Assembly (NCBI GenBank): GCA_028714175.1
Contig: JAQTMV010000031.1
Span: forward strand, 1 to 32,985
Length of the DNA stretch: 32,985 bases
Direction: 5' to 3'
Source of the DNA: Methylococcales bacterium
Lineage (GTDB): Bacteria; Pseudomonadota; Gammaproteobacteria; Methylococcales; Methylomonadaceae
This document shows positions 7,861 to 16,570 of this stretch, in pieces. The translations under genes and the position numbers were made by a program. The first letter of the stretch is position 1, and each line of letters opens with the position of its first letter. Below the pieces are notes generated by a model, which was not told where the DNA came from, made no database searches, and worked only from the letters and a program-made list of their open reading frames with translations.

Positions 7861-10425
7861 ATGTTTACCCGTTTTTCAATTATTCACACAGTAAAATATC
7901 TGCTTTTAATCAACTTTATCGCCACCGCCTATTTTATTTTCGGTTTATTAGGTCTGTTGCTTAAAGTGCCTCCCAGTAATGCCGGATTACTGTGGCCTCC
8001 GACCGGAATTTCATTGGCTGCCGTGTTGTTACTGGGTAAACGGATAATCCCAAGTATCTTTATAGGCAGTTTTTGCCTCAGTATATGGGCCTTTGGCTAT
8101 AATCAGGAAGCATTGCTGATTTATACGGCAACAGGCTTTGGCGCCACGGCATGCGCTATTGTCGGATCGTTGCTGATTAAGCATTATATCGGGTTCCCGA
8201 ATCCATTGACAGACGACAAAAGCATACTGCTTTTTATGCTGCTGGGCGGACCTTTAAGTTGTTTGCTGCCTGCAACTGTCGGCATGATAGCTATGCGTCT
8301 GGCCGGAACCATCGCTTTATCTGAAATCCCTGTCAACTGGATGAGCTGGTGGGTGGGTGACACCATTGGCGTGCTGGTGTTTGCACCGTTAATGTTGATT
8401 GTTTTCGGAAAACCCCAAACTATCTGGCATAAACGCAGAAGTTCCGTAGGGCTACCGCTAATCTTCACCTTCGCTTTAGTGTTAATGTTTTTCTTTTATC
8501 TGCGAAAAATCGAGGATCATCAGCACCACCAACAACTCAAGGATCAATCAATCACTCTATCGCAGGCTTTAAAAAACCGGATCCAGGGAGATTTCCATGC
8601 AATTAAGTCAGTACGCAATTTTTTTATCGGCTCAAGGATGGTAGAAAATCATGAGTTTTTGTTATTTAGCAGAGAGGCGTTATCTCCCTTTAAAGAAATA
8701 AACTTCGTAAGCTGGATCAGTTATACAGCCAACGGAACCGGCCATGCCGAATTCACGTCAATACTCAACAGCCAGCAAATCAAATATCCCGACACACATC
8801 AAATGCGTCTGCCAAATCTGGCGGATTTAGTGAAAAACGACCTCAGTTCCCTCGCTGTATCCAGTTACATGTTTGTTGAGAATAATAATGTTAATCTCTA
8901 TTCGCCGGTTTTTTCCGAATCGGATAAAAAACTGCTGGGCGTTATTTTAACCTCAATTTCTGTTGCTGAACTGGTGCATCAAGCACTTGACGAGCTGAAT
9001 GCCCGAGGCTGCTTTTTAACCATCAGCACGACTGATAACAAAATCATTTATGCAACTGCCGATATTCAAGGCCTCCCTGCCTACCGGCACTACCTGCTGC
9101 CAGTCGCCAACAAACAATGGCTAATAAGCTTTTATCATGACTCCGTTATGGAAAATTCGCATATTCCCTGGTCGGTATGGTGGATATTTATCAGCGGAAC
9201 ACTGTTTACCGGCCTGCTGGGCATCGGTTTGCTAATGCTGACAGGGCGTAATTTTCGAACTGAATCCATTGTTGAGGAACGCACTGCGGCTTTACGACAT
9301 GCAAAAAATACAGCTGAAATTGCAAATCAGGCCAAAAGCCAGTTTCTGGCTAATATCAGCCACGAATTACGCACCCCTTTGAACGGGATATTAGGCTTTA
9401 CTCAATTACTACAGAATAAATCGTCGCTTCCCGCCGAAGATAAAAAATATATCAATATCATCAGGCAATGCAGCGATAACCTGTTAACACTCATCACCGA
9501 TCTTTTGGATATTTCATCTATTGAATCCAAGCAGACAAAATTGGACCTTAATGACTTCGATTTTAAAACCTTACTGGCCAACATCACCGATATTTTTAAA
9601 CTTCAGGCTGATGCAAAACACCTCGCGTTAATAGTGCATAATTCAACTATACCCCCTTTTCTCCGTGGTGATGAAAAACGTATCCGTCAGATCATTGTCA
9701 ATCTGCTTAACAACGCAATTAAATATACAGACCAGGGTTTAGTCGCCATTTCTTTTGCTTATCAGGACGGCTGTTTAAACTTCTCGGTTGAGGATACCGG
9801 CTGCGGAATCGCCAAAAATGATCTCGAACAAATTTTTTCTCCTTTCGTGCAAATCAGCACCGCTAACTATATTAAAGAAGGCGTGGGTCTAGGATTGGCG
9901 ATCACTCGAACACTGGTTGATTCCATGGGGGGAACGTTATCAGTAAGCAGCCAACCCGGTATCGGCAGTATTTTTTCGGTTTCAATTCCGTTGCCCGCCA
10001 GTAAAAAAAATCACTATGATCTGGCCTGTACAGCAGAAACTGAAGACATAAAACAAATTTCGACCCGCGTATTAATTGCCGATGATAATGAAATTAATCT
10101 GTTATTGCTGGCTAACCTGCTCGAACTACTGGGATGCACCGTTGATACAGCCGTTAACGGCAAACAGGCCCTGCAATTAATAAATACAAAACACTATCAA
10201 CTGGCGATTATAGATCTTAACATGCCGGTCATGACGGGCCTGGAACTGGTAAAAATACTAAGAAAACAGCATAACCCACTCAAAATCGCAGCTATCAGCG
10301 CTTATGCTGGCGACGATAAAAAAACTGAAGCGCTTAACGCCGGGTTTGATTATTATCTGACCAAACCGATAGCTGAAGATCAATTAACAGCACTGATACA
10401 TTCTGTAGGTAACCGCAATGACTAA
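7861..10425 (+). CDS. MASE1-CHASE hybrid sensor histidine kinase with REC domain
   Basis: A membrane-bound hybrid kinase of 854 aa. Residues about 10-215 form a multi-helix MASE1 integral membrane sensor ([22 protein letters not shown]). Residues about 225-430 form a CHASE-like extracytoplasmic domain closed by a last transmembrane helix near 440-465. HisKA follows with H501 in [14 protein letters not shown]. HATPase has [20 protein letters not shown] and [11 protein letters not shown]-terminal receiver has acidic D741/D742, phosphoacceptor D785 ([11 protein letters not shown]) and K835. All catalytic residues are present, so kinase and receiver should be active. The ATG directly abuts the mfnB stop and the 3' end overlaps the cytochrome gene by 8 bp, indicating one operon. 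The downstream response regulator or Hpt partner is not in the window. The ligand is unknown; the sensor half resembles that of the 11384-14947 protein. Confidence 0.93.
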   Translation: MFTRFSIIHTVKYLLLINFIATAYFIFGLLGLLLKVPPSNAGLLWPPTGISLAAVLLLGKRIIPSIFIGSFCLSIWAFGYNQEALLIYTATGFGATACAIVGSLLIKHYIGFPNPLTDDKSILLFMLLGGPLSCLLPATVGMIAMRLAGTIALSEIPVNWMSWWVGDTIGVLVFAPLMLIVFGKPQTIWHKRRSSVGLPLIFTFALVLMFFFYLRKIEDHQHHQQLKDQSITLSQALKNRIQGDFHAIKSVRNFFIGSRMVENHEFLLFSREALSPFKEINFVSWISYTANGTGHAEFTSILNSQQIKYPDTHQMRLPNLADLVKNDLSSLAVSSYMFVENNNVNLYSPVFSESDKKLLGVILTSISVAELVHQALDELNARGCFLTISTTDNKIIYATADIQGLPAYRHYLLPVANKQWLISFYHDSVMENSHIPWSVWWIFISGTLFTGLLGIGLLMLTGRNFRTESIVEERTAALRHAKNTAEIANQAKSQFLANISHELRTPLNGILGFTQLLQNKSSLPAEDKKYINIIRQCSDNLLTLITDLLDISSIESKQTKLDLNDFDFKTLLANITDIFKLQADAKHLALIVHNSTIPPFLRGDEKRIRQIIVNLLNNAIKYTDQGLVAISFAYQDGCLNFSVEDTGCGIAKNDLEQIFSPFVQISTANYIKEGVGLGLAITRTLVDSMGGTLSVSSQPGIGSIFSVSIPLPASKKNHYDLACTAETEDIKQISTRVLIADDNEINLLLLANLLELLGCTVDTAVNGKQALQLINTKHYQLAIIDLNMPVMTGLELVKILRKQHNPLKIAAISAYAGDDKKTEALNAGFDYYLTKPIAEDQLTALIHSVGNRND

Positions 10426-11221
10426 CCATCGACTATTCATCAGCCTTGTCTTTTTAGTATTAAATCTTCCACAGCCGGCCTGGCCTACAGACTGGCCAAC
10501 GTTTAATCTGCTTGAGGCCAATTCGTCAAATACAGCAAAACCGCAAACAGTAAAAGTCAGTCATGACCCGGTATACAAGACAGCCAAGGAATACCAGGCT
10601 TACCCGCTCGCTGAAATCCTTAAAAAAATCACTGTACCCGATTCATTAAAAACCGATGAGCTGTTGATCGTTTTCACTTCTGCAGATGGTTATCAGGTTT
10701 CCATGGCCTATAGGGATGCCTTCACCGAACAGGGATTCATCGCTTTCCAGGATAATGCTGCAATGGAAAATAAACACTGGCTGGACTTTAAATTCGGTAA
10801 ACAAATCATGACCCCTGCGCCCTTTTACCTGGTCTGGCCGAAAAAAGATCTGGATGAGTGGCGTTACCCTTGGCCTTTTCAGCTGATTTCAGTATCCCTG
10901 CAACCTGCCAGGGTTTATTTTGGCGCCGCCGCTCCTGCTCACGCCGATGCCCGGATTAACAATGGTTTTGCGTTGTTCAGCCGTTATTGCATACGTTGCC
11001 ATTCAGTCAATCTTTCCGGCGGCAAGGTCGGCCCCGAACTCAATATCCCGAAAAATATTAGCGAATACTTTAAGGAAGAGGAGCTGAGCGGATTTATACT
11101 TAACGCTTCGGCTTATCGTGCCGGCACCAAAATGCCCCACTTTGAAAGCATCATTACCGCAAGGGATGTCCAGGATATCGTGCATTATCTAAAACAAATG
11201 AAATCGGAAAAAGTCCAATAA
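10418..11221 (+). CDS. secreted mono-haem cytochrome c with N-terminal molybdopterin-oxidoreductase-like domain
   Basis: A 267-aa protein with an N-terminal signal peptide (hydrophobic [11 protein letters not shown], probable cleavage after AWP/T), so it is expected in the periplasm. Residues about 45-165 resemble the small oxidoreductase molybdopterin-binding fold ([41 protein letters not shown]). It lacks the cofactor-binding cysteine of sulfite oxidases: the only cysteines in the protein are C191 and C194 of the haem motif. Residues about 180-262 form a class I cytochrome c domain with CIRCH at 191-195, KVGPEL, and a probable axial methionine M239 in GTKMPHF. It overlaps the kinase gene by 8 bp. 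It may be an electron carrier or a redox-sensing partner of the kinase; the latter is inference. Confidence 0.85.
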   Translation: MTNHRLFISLVFLVLNLPQPAWPTDWPTFNLLEANSSNTAKPQTVKVSHDPVYKTAKEYQAYPLAEILKKITVPDSLKTDELLIVFTSADGYQVSMAYRDAFTEQGFIAFQDNAAMENKHWLDFKFGKQIMTPAPFYLVWPKKDLDEWRYPWPFQLISVSLQPARVYFGAAAPAHADARINNGFALFSRYCIRCHSVNLSGGKVGPELNIPKNISEYFKEEELSGFILNASAYRAGTKMPHFESIITARDVQDIVHYLKQMKSEKVQ

Positions 11222-11233
11222 AATCGACCGGTG

Positions 11234-11257
11234 ACAGGCTCTTTTTTTATTGCCTGT
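11234..11257. terminator. weak stem-loop after cytochrome gene
   Basis: ACAGGC at 11234-11239 pairs with GCCTGT at 11252-11257 around a T-rich loop, 13 bp after the stop of the cytochrome gene. There is no U-tract after the stem, so a rho-independent terminator is doubtful. Confidence 0.25.
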
Positions 11258-11296
11258 GGCGGCGGCATTTACTGCGCTGGGTTGAGCCGTGATTGG

Positions 11297-11355
11297 GTGG
11301 ACAGGCTTTTCTGCCCGCCTTTTATCCTATTCCGGCGGGCAAAAAGTCTGTCCAC
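11297..11355. terminator. long imperfect hairpin between convergent genes
   Basis: GTGGACAG at 11297-11304 and GCCCGCC at 11313-11319 pair with GGCGGGC at 11334-11340 and CTGTCCAC at 11348-11355, giving a stem of about 22 bp with a small internal mismatch and a 14-nt loop. It lies between the convergent cytochrome and GGDEF-EAL genes and may end both transcripts. A clear U-tract is absent on either strand. Confidence 0.5.
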
Positions 11356-11383
11356 TCTACTTGGCTATCTGACTATTGGTCGG

Positions 11384-14300
11384 TTATCTCAAAAAAAACT
11401 TAAAATACTTTTCCGCGTACTCATCAGCATGAAGAGGGCGGCTAAAATAATAGCCTTGAAAAACCAAACAGCCCCGTTGTTTTAGAAATGCCAGTTGCTC
11501 TGCCGTTTCCACACCCTCGGCAATAACGTGCAAGTCCAAATGCTGCGCCATACTGATAATGGTTTCTACAATGACTGCATCATTAGCATCCGTTAGAATA
11601 TCTCTGACGAAACCATAATCTATTTTTAAGATATCAATCGGCAACTGTTTCAAATACATCAATGAAGAGTAACCTGTGCCGAAATCATCGACTGCGATTG
11701 AAATCCCGAGCGCTTTCAAGGCCTTCATTTTAGCGACGGTATCGTTTATATCCGCGATCATCACGCTTTCGGTCAATTCTATACCCAGCAGATGCGCGGC
11801 AATCCCGCTGCTGTCGATAGCATATTTTACCTGCTCGACAAAATCCTGCTGTCTGAATTGACGAGAACTGACATTAACAGAAACATGCGAGGGATTAAGT
11901 CCTGTATTTTGCCAGGCTTTAATCTGACTACACGCTTCCAGCAATACCCATCGTCCTATGGCCAGAATCAAACTGCTTTCCTCGGCAACGGGAATAAAAT
12001 CCATCGGCAACAGCATGCCTTTAACCAGGTGCTCCCAGCGTATAAGCGCTTCAGCGCCAAGTACAACACCCTTACTATCCACCTGCGGCTGATAAAACAG
12101 GATAAACCTGCCATGCTCAATGGCCGCCCTGAGATCCTGCTCCAGATTAAAGCGCAAATCGGCTGCTTCCTGCATGCTGGGATGAAAAAAACAGATTGCG
12201 TTGCGCCCACTGGCTTTGGAACGATACATCGCCGTATCGGCTTGTTGCAGAATCACATCCGGGTTTTCATCATTGTCGGGAAACAAAGCAATACCCATGC
12301 TGCATGATATTTGATGCTGATATTGATTAAGCATAAACGGCTTGTTTAATATTGCTTTTATTTTTTCTGCGACAATCAAGGCATGATCTGCCACTGTAGT
12401 TAAACTTTCCGAGTTTGCATGCAGCAATACCACAAATTCATCCCCGCCTAATCGCGCGGGCGTATCCTCTTCTCTAAGTACAGAAGACAGACGGTTTGCG
12501 ACTTGAATGAGTAATTCATCGCCAATCAGATGCCCCTGCGAATCGTTTAGCAATTTAAAATGATCCAAATCCAGAAAAATGACAGCGCCAGTCTGTCCAT
12601 GCCTTTTCGCTATTGCCAACTCCTGATCAAATCTGTCCAGCAATAAACGGCGATTCGGCAAACGGGTTAAAGGATCATAAAAAGCCATATTATGAATCCT
12701 GCTTTCTGTCTCTTTCTTCTCGGTAATATCTGTGAAAACCGATACATAATGGCTCACCTCGCCCTTGTCATTTTTGACCGCTGTAATGGTTTGCCATTCC
12801 GGATAGATTTCTCCGTTTTCGCGTCGATTCAACACCTCCCCTTCGAATCGGCCATTAGTCGTTAATTGCTGCCAGAAATCCTCAAAATAGGCTTTATCAT
12901 GACGCCCTGAGCTGAGTATTCTTGGATTTTTTCCCAAGACTTTTTCCTGGGAATAACCGGTAATTTCAGTAAAGGCCTTATTTACCTGCAGTATTCTGAA
13001 GTCCTTATCGGTAATCAAAATCCCTTGCTGACTTTCAAATGTGGTCGCCGCCAGGCGCAACTGCTCTTCCGCCTGCTTCTGTTCCGTAATGTCAATCATG
13101 AAACCAAACATTTCCGTTACTTTACCGTTATCAACAGTCAAATTGACATAATCACGCAACCAGACACAGCGGCCATCTGCTGCGATCATTCGATATTCAA
13201 AATCGTGATTGCGATGGTTTCTGGTTTCTTCCGCACAATAGGCCAGTGCGGTTTCCCTGTCATCTTCATGAATATGTTGCGGCCAAAAATCAACTTCATT
13301 AAGCCATCGCTCGACTGGATATCCCAAAATGCTCTCGGCCTCATCACTGACGAACAAAAACCTGCAAGTCACCGGATCCGCCCGCCAAACAATTGCCGAC
13401 TGGGTTTGCACCAGTTTCCTGAACTGCTGTTCGCTTGCCGATAATTTATTGTGGCTTAGCCTGAGATCCTCAGTGCGTTTATCAACTTCAGACCGGATCG
13501 ACTCGTTCTGACCTGTCAAAACCAATAATCCGATACTCATGAAACCGGTCAAAAACATACCGCCAGCAAGCAGTTGCCAAACTGTCCAGGAGTAATGTTC
13601 ACCGAGGAATTTTTTATCCGGCACCACCTGTAAAAACCATTTATGGCCGCCCAAATTGATGGCTGCCAGCCTGGTCAATCCCAGCGGATCAATTTGTTTA
13701 TCCGTATTGGATAGCAATACCGAGGCTTGTTGCTGCTTGCCTTGATCCGGTAAAAGATTTACGGTTACATGCTCAATGCTTTCACTGCCCATGGCATCCT
13801 TAACAAAGTTTTTAATATTAACAGTCCCGGCAACAAGACTCCTAATACATTGGCAACTTTTGTCCCCGGTTTCAAAGACGGGCATAAAAATAAGAAACTC
13901 GTTTTTGCCTACTACTGTGACCTCCGCTGAACCAAGGTCAAGTGTATTGGCTAAGTCTACAACCGAGTCAAAATCGATGGGTTTATAGTTTTTGTCGGCT
14001 GCAGTGTATAGGCTGGTATAGCGATAGCCCGTTTTATCCTTGCGAGCATCCAGCCATTCAAGATGGGAAAGGCCGGGATGTTGATTTAAAGCAGAAGATG
14101 AAAATAACCGGAAACCGGATTTCGTCATTGATAATTGCTTTAAAATAGCCAAATGACGCTGAAATTCATTTTGTAAATCGTCATTGATGCTATACATTTG
14201 CCTGCCGATGACTCTATGCAAGCGTTCAACTTCCTGCCGCTGAGCAAACAGATAACCGAAAGCAACAACCAAAAACATGACGGTCAGCGGCAAACCCAAA

Positions 14301-14947
14301 GAAACTAAACGTTGCTGCCAGATTCTATGAGAACGATCAAAGATGATAAAACACAACGGCGTAAAAATAGCGATACCCGTACAATCACCGAGCCACCAGG
14401 TTAAAAATGAGTAAAGCAGGTCTTGCTCAATGATAACGCCATTCAAAAATAGCCCATAAATACTAAGAGCTGCCGGCAAAAAAGTCGCAACGGGCCCTGC
14501 GAGTAAAAAAAACAGAATAATCAATCGGATCGAAATTAACTGATTGGGATAGTCGGCAAATTTTTTGACCAGAATACCGCCCAGCCAGGATCTGATAACA
14601 CTGTTAAAGGGGTTAAGAAAAAAAACCAGTAAGTCCGGCGGAGATTCCAATAAAGCCGACATATCGTAGACTTCATAGTGTATAAGGAATTCGGCTACAA
14701 ATATGCCAGGTAAAACCCGATAACCCCACAACAAAACTGCCGCCAAACCGATACCGGCAGGCGGCCAGATAGCTGTGGCATAACTGGGGGGCAATGATAA
14801 TGACATCGTCAGCTCGCCGGCTATATAAAACAATACGGCGGTAACAAAGACGGGCAGCCAACTTTTAATAACTGGCTTTTGCAAAGCCTTTAGGCGCATA
14901 AATAAACCGTCCTTAAGTTGGTTGTCTGTAGCATTAGCAAAACTCAA
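11384..14947 (-). CDS. MASE1-PAS-PAS-GGDEF-EAL cyclic-di-GMP protein
   Basis: A 1187-aa membrane regulator of c-di-GMP. Residues about 25-290 form a MASE1 membrane sensor (PPSYATAIWPPAGIGLAAVLL). Residues about 290-480 are a CHASE-like extracytoplasmic domain. Two PAS/PAC modules follow at about 510-640 and 640-765, each closing with DITE(Q/K)K. The GGDEF domain has an intact active site G834-G835-D836-E837-F838. The EAL domain has E966-A967-L968 (EALIRW) and DDFGTGYSSLMYLKQLPID. Both catalytic signatures are complete, so it could synthesise and degrade c-di-GMP, although such tandem proteins often favour one activity. It converges with the kinase-cytochrome operon, and its sensor half is paralogous to that of the kinase. 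The start ATG 14947 (MSFANATDNQLKDG) is plausible; ATG 14899 (MRLKALQKP) is an alternative. Confidence 0.93.
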   Translation of the reverse strand: MSFANATDNQLKDGLFMRLKALQKPVIKSWLPVFVTAVLFYIAGELTMSLSLPPSYATAIWPPAGIGLAAVLLWGYRVLPGIFVAEFLIHYEVYDMSALLESPPDLLVFFLNPFNSVIRSWLGGILVKKFADYPNQLISIRLIILFFLLAGPVATFLPAALSIYGLFLNGVIIEQDLLYSFLTWWLGDCTGIAIFTPLCFIIFDRSHRIWQQRLVSLGLPLTVMFLVVAFGYLFAQRQEVERLHRVIGRQMYSINDDLQNEFQRHLAILKQLSMTKSGFRLFSSSALNQHPGLSHLEWLDARKDKTGYRYTSLYTAADKNYKPIDFDSVVDLANTLDLGSAEVTVVGKNEFLIFMPVFETGDKSCQCIRSLVAGTVNIKNFVKDAMGSESIEHVTVNLLPDQGKQQQASVLLSNTDKQIDPLGLTRLAAINLGGHKWFLQVVPDKKFLGEHYSWTVWQLLAGGMFLTGFMSIGLLVLTGQNESIRSEVDKRTEDLRLSHNKLSASEQQFRKLVQTQSAIVWRADPVTCRFLFVSDEAESILGYPVERWLNEVDFWPQHIHEDDRETALAYCAEETRNHRNHDFEYRMIAADGRCVWLRDYVNLTVDNGKVTEMFGFMIDITEQKQAEEQLRLAATTFESQQGILITDKDFRILQVNKAFTEITGYSQEKVLGKNPRILSSGRHDKAYFEDFWQQLTTNGRFEGEVLNRRENGEIYPEWQTITAVKNDKGEVSHYVSVFTDITEKKETESRIHNMAFYDPLTRLPNRRLLLDRFDQELAIAKRHGQTGAVIFLDLDHFKLLNDSQGHLIGDELLIQVANRLSSVLREEDTPARLGGDEFVVLLHANSESLTTVADHALIVAEKIKAILNKPFMLNQYQHQISCSMGIALFPDNDENPDVILQQADTAMYRSKASGRNAICFFHPSMQEAADLRFNLEQDLRAAIEHGRFILFYQPQVDSKGVVLGAEALIRWEHLVKGMLLPMDFIPVAEESSLILAIGRWVLLEACSQIKAWQNTGLNPSHVSVNVSSRQFRQQDFVEQVKYAIDSSGIAAHLLGIELTESVMIADINDTVAKMKALKALGISIAVDDFGTGYSSLMYLKQLPIDILKIDYGFVRDILTDANDAVIVETIISMAQHLDLHVIAEGVETAEQLAFLKQRGCLVFQGYYFSRPLHADEYAEKYFKFFLR

Positions 14948-14999
14948 TCGGTTGGTGGTTTATAACAATTACTTGTTTTACCGAGTAAGCATAGATCAT

Positions 15000-16016
15000 C
15001 TAGAGACTTTCTGAACAGTTACCAAACAGCAGACAAACAGCGAGTAATGTTTCCCATGCATCACCTTGCTGCTGCCCCTTTATCTGCCTGTCCGCCTTTG
15101 CACTCAATACCAGTATGCTGTTTAAATCACTCACGCTAAGTCTGTTTAACGCATTAACAACAAGCTGCTTGCGTTTATCCCGGATTTGGTTGTTTTTAAA
15201 TACCCATTCTCTATTGTCTCCCTCGGAGATTGCCTGTTTAATCTTGATTAATGCCCGAGCTTCGCGTGTCACCGCCCATAACACGACCGGCGCCGCAATG
15301 CCCTCGGCCCGCAAACCGGACAATACCCTGAAAATACGGGTTACATTGGCGGACAATACACTGTCCATGAGTTTAAATACATCGTATCTTGAGTTATCAG
15401 CCACCGCATCAAGAATCTGTTGATTGCTCAGCTTCCCGGTTCCATAAAGAACGTAAAGTTTTTCTATTTCCTGAGCGGCGGCCAGCAGGTTTCCTTCAAT
15501 TCTGGAAGCCAGTATGCGCAAGCCGTCGGTTTCGGCGTGTAATCCGCGCTGCTGCATTCTTTGTTGTAACCATCGAATCAACTCCTGTCCTTCTAAGGGC
15601 CAAACCTGAATAACAACACCTTTTTTTTCCAATGCTTCCAGCCAACGGGTCTTTAATGCGCTGCCAGCCACCTTCCCTGCAGTAATGAGTAACAGCGTAT
15701 CTTCCGGCAAGCGTTCACAATAAGCGATCATGGCTTTTGCTCCCTCCGCTCCCGGTGTAGCGGAAGGCAATCTTAAATCGATAATTTTTTTATCCGTAAA
15801 AATAGACAAGGAGCTAGCCGACACAGCTAATTGATTCCATTCAAATCCTGTATCTGCGGATAGAATCTCACGGTTTTCAAATCCTGCATTTCTTGCCGCT
15901 TTTCTGACCGCATCGGCCATTTCTCCCAGCTGCAACGGCTCATCGCCAGTAATAAAATAAACCGGCATCAAGCCTTTTTGCAGAGCCGCGGTTATCTGTT
16001 CGGGTTTAAGACGCAT
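15000..16016 (-). CDS. holA: DNA polymerase III subunit delta
   Basis: HolA is the clamp-loader subunit that opens the beta sliding clamp. The frame extends to 16052, but the ATG at 16016 (MRLKPEQITAALQKGLMPVY) fits the family and gives 338 aa, the usual length. It starts 1 bp after the lptE stop. Landmarks are LMPVYFITGDEPLQ at the N-terminus, an IIDLRLPSATPGAEGA segment and NLLAAAQEIEKLYVL. The C-terminal DUF3335-like helical region is intact. Position behind lptE and leuS is the classical gammaproteobacterial arrangement, supporting a leuS-lptE-holA operon. Confidence 0.95.
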   Translation of the reverse strand: MRLKPEQITAALQKGLMPVYFITGDEPLQLGEMADAVRKAARNAGFENREILSADTGFEWNQLAVSASSLSIFTDKKIIDLRLPSATPGAEGAKAMIAYCERLPEDTLLLITAGKVAGSALKTRWLEALEKKGVVIQVWPLEGQELIRWLQQRMQQRGLHAETDGLRILASRIEGNLLAAAQEIEKLYVLYGTGKLSNQQILDAVADNSRYDVFKLMDSVLSANVTRIFRVLSGLRAEGIAAPVVLWAVTREARALIKIKQAISEGDNREWVFKNNQIRDKRKQLVVNALNRLSVSDLNSILVLSAKADRQIKGQQQGDAWETLLAVCLLFGNCSESL

Positions 16017-16017
16017 A

Positions 16018-16515
16018 TTATTTCGGACTTTCTTCCAAAGCAACTCTGGCACGATTAACTATCGAACGCACTGCCTGTTGATACATTTCGTCACGTATCA
16101 CAGCTTCTTCGTTACCCTTTGCTATAACCTGCACCTGATCATTATAATATTCCCGTTTAATTTCGATAGGTTGCCGAGGCATCAACACCTTGTTTTTGGA
16201 ATCAAGCAATTCATACTCAAAACGATAGCTCAGTTCAAAATCATTAGCTACACCCCCGGAACTTAGCGACAAAACGCGCCGACGACTATCTTCGTCAAAT
16301 ATTTTGACAATAATTCCTGCATTTTCAGGAGAATTTGAAAGCTGCATGGAAGAAGTTTCCATCGCCCTCTTGAATTGTTCGCGCAGCTGCGCCGATCCAC
16401 CCTCCAGATAAACATTTTTCATCCCTTGAGGCAGCTCCAAAGCCCCCCGCAAATGGTAGCCGCAGGCGCTTATTAATAACGCCATAATCAAGATAACTAA
16501 TTTATTTATTAACAC
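16018..16515 (-). CDS. lptE: LPS-assembly lipoprotein LptE
   Basis: LptE is the outer-membrane lipoprotein that plugs the LptD barrel during lipopolysaccharide export. The 165-aa product has a lipoprotein signal peptide ending in the lipobox LISAC, with the lipidated cysteine at residue 18. CGYHLRGALELPQGMKNVYLEG follows, the signature N-terminus of the mature family. A beta-rich body with LSYRFEYELLDSKNKVL and a C-terminal helix are typical. It lies 55 bp after leuS and 1 bp before holA, so it is co-transcribed. Confidence 0.94.
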   Translation of the reverse strand: MLINKLVILIMALLISACGYHLRGALELPQGMKNVYLEGGSAQLREQFKRAMETSSMQLSNSPENAGIIVKIFDEDSRRRVLSLSSGGVANDFELSYRFEYELLDSKNKVLMPRQPIEIKREYYNDQVQVIAKGNEEAVIRDEMYQQAVRSIVNRARVALEESPK

Positions 16516-16570
16516 ACACTACTCCATAAAACAGTCGATTTTGAGGGCGACTAAAGCACATCTACACACC

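Noticed and set aside
11297..11355. classical rho-independent terminator
   Set aside because: The stem is long, but no U-tract follows on either strand; it is listed only as a hairpin that may end transcripts.
11792..12307. 171-codon plus-strand frame
   Set aside because: It is antisense to the EAL domain of the GGDEF-EAL protein and has no recognisable domain.
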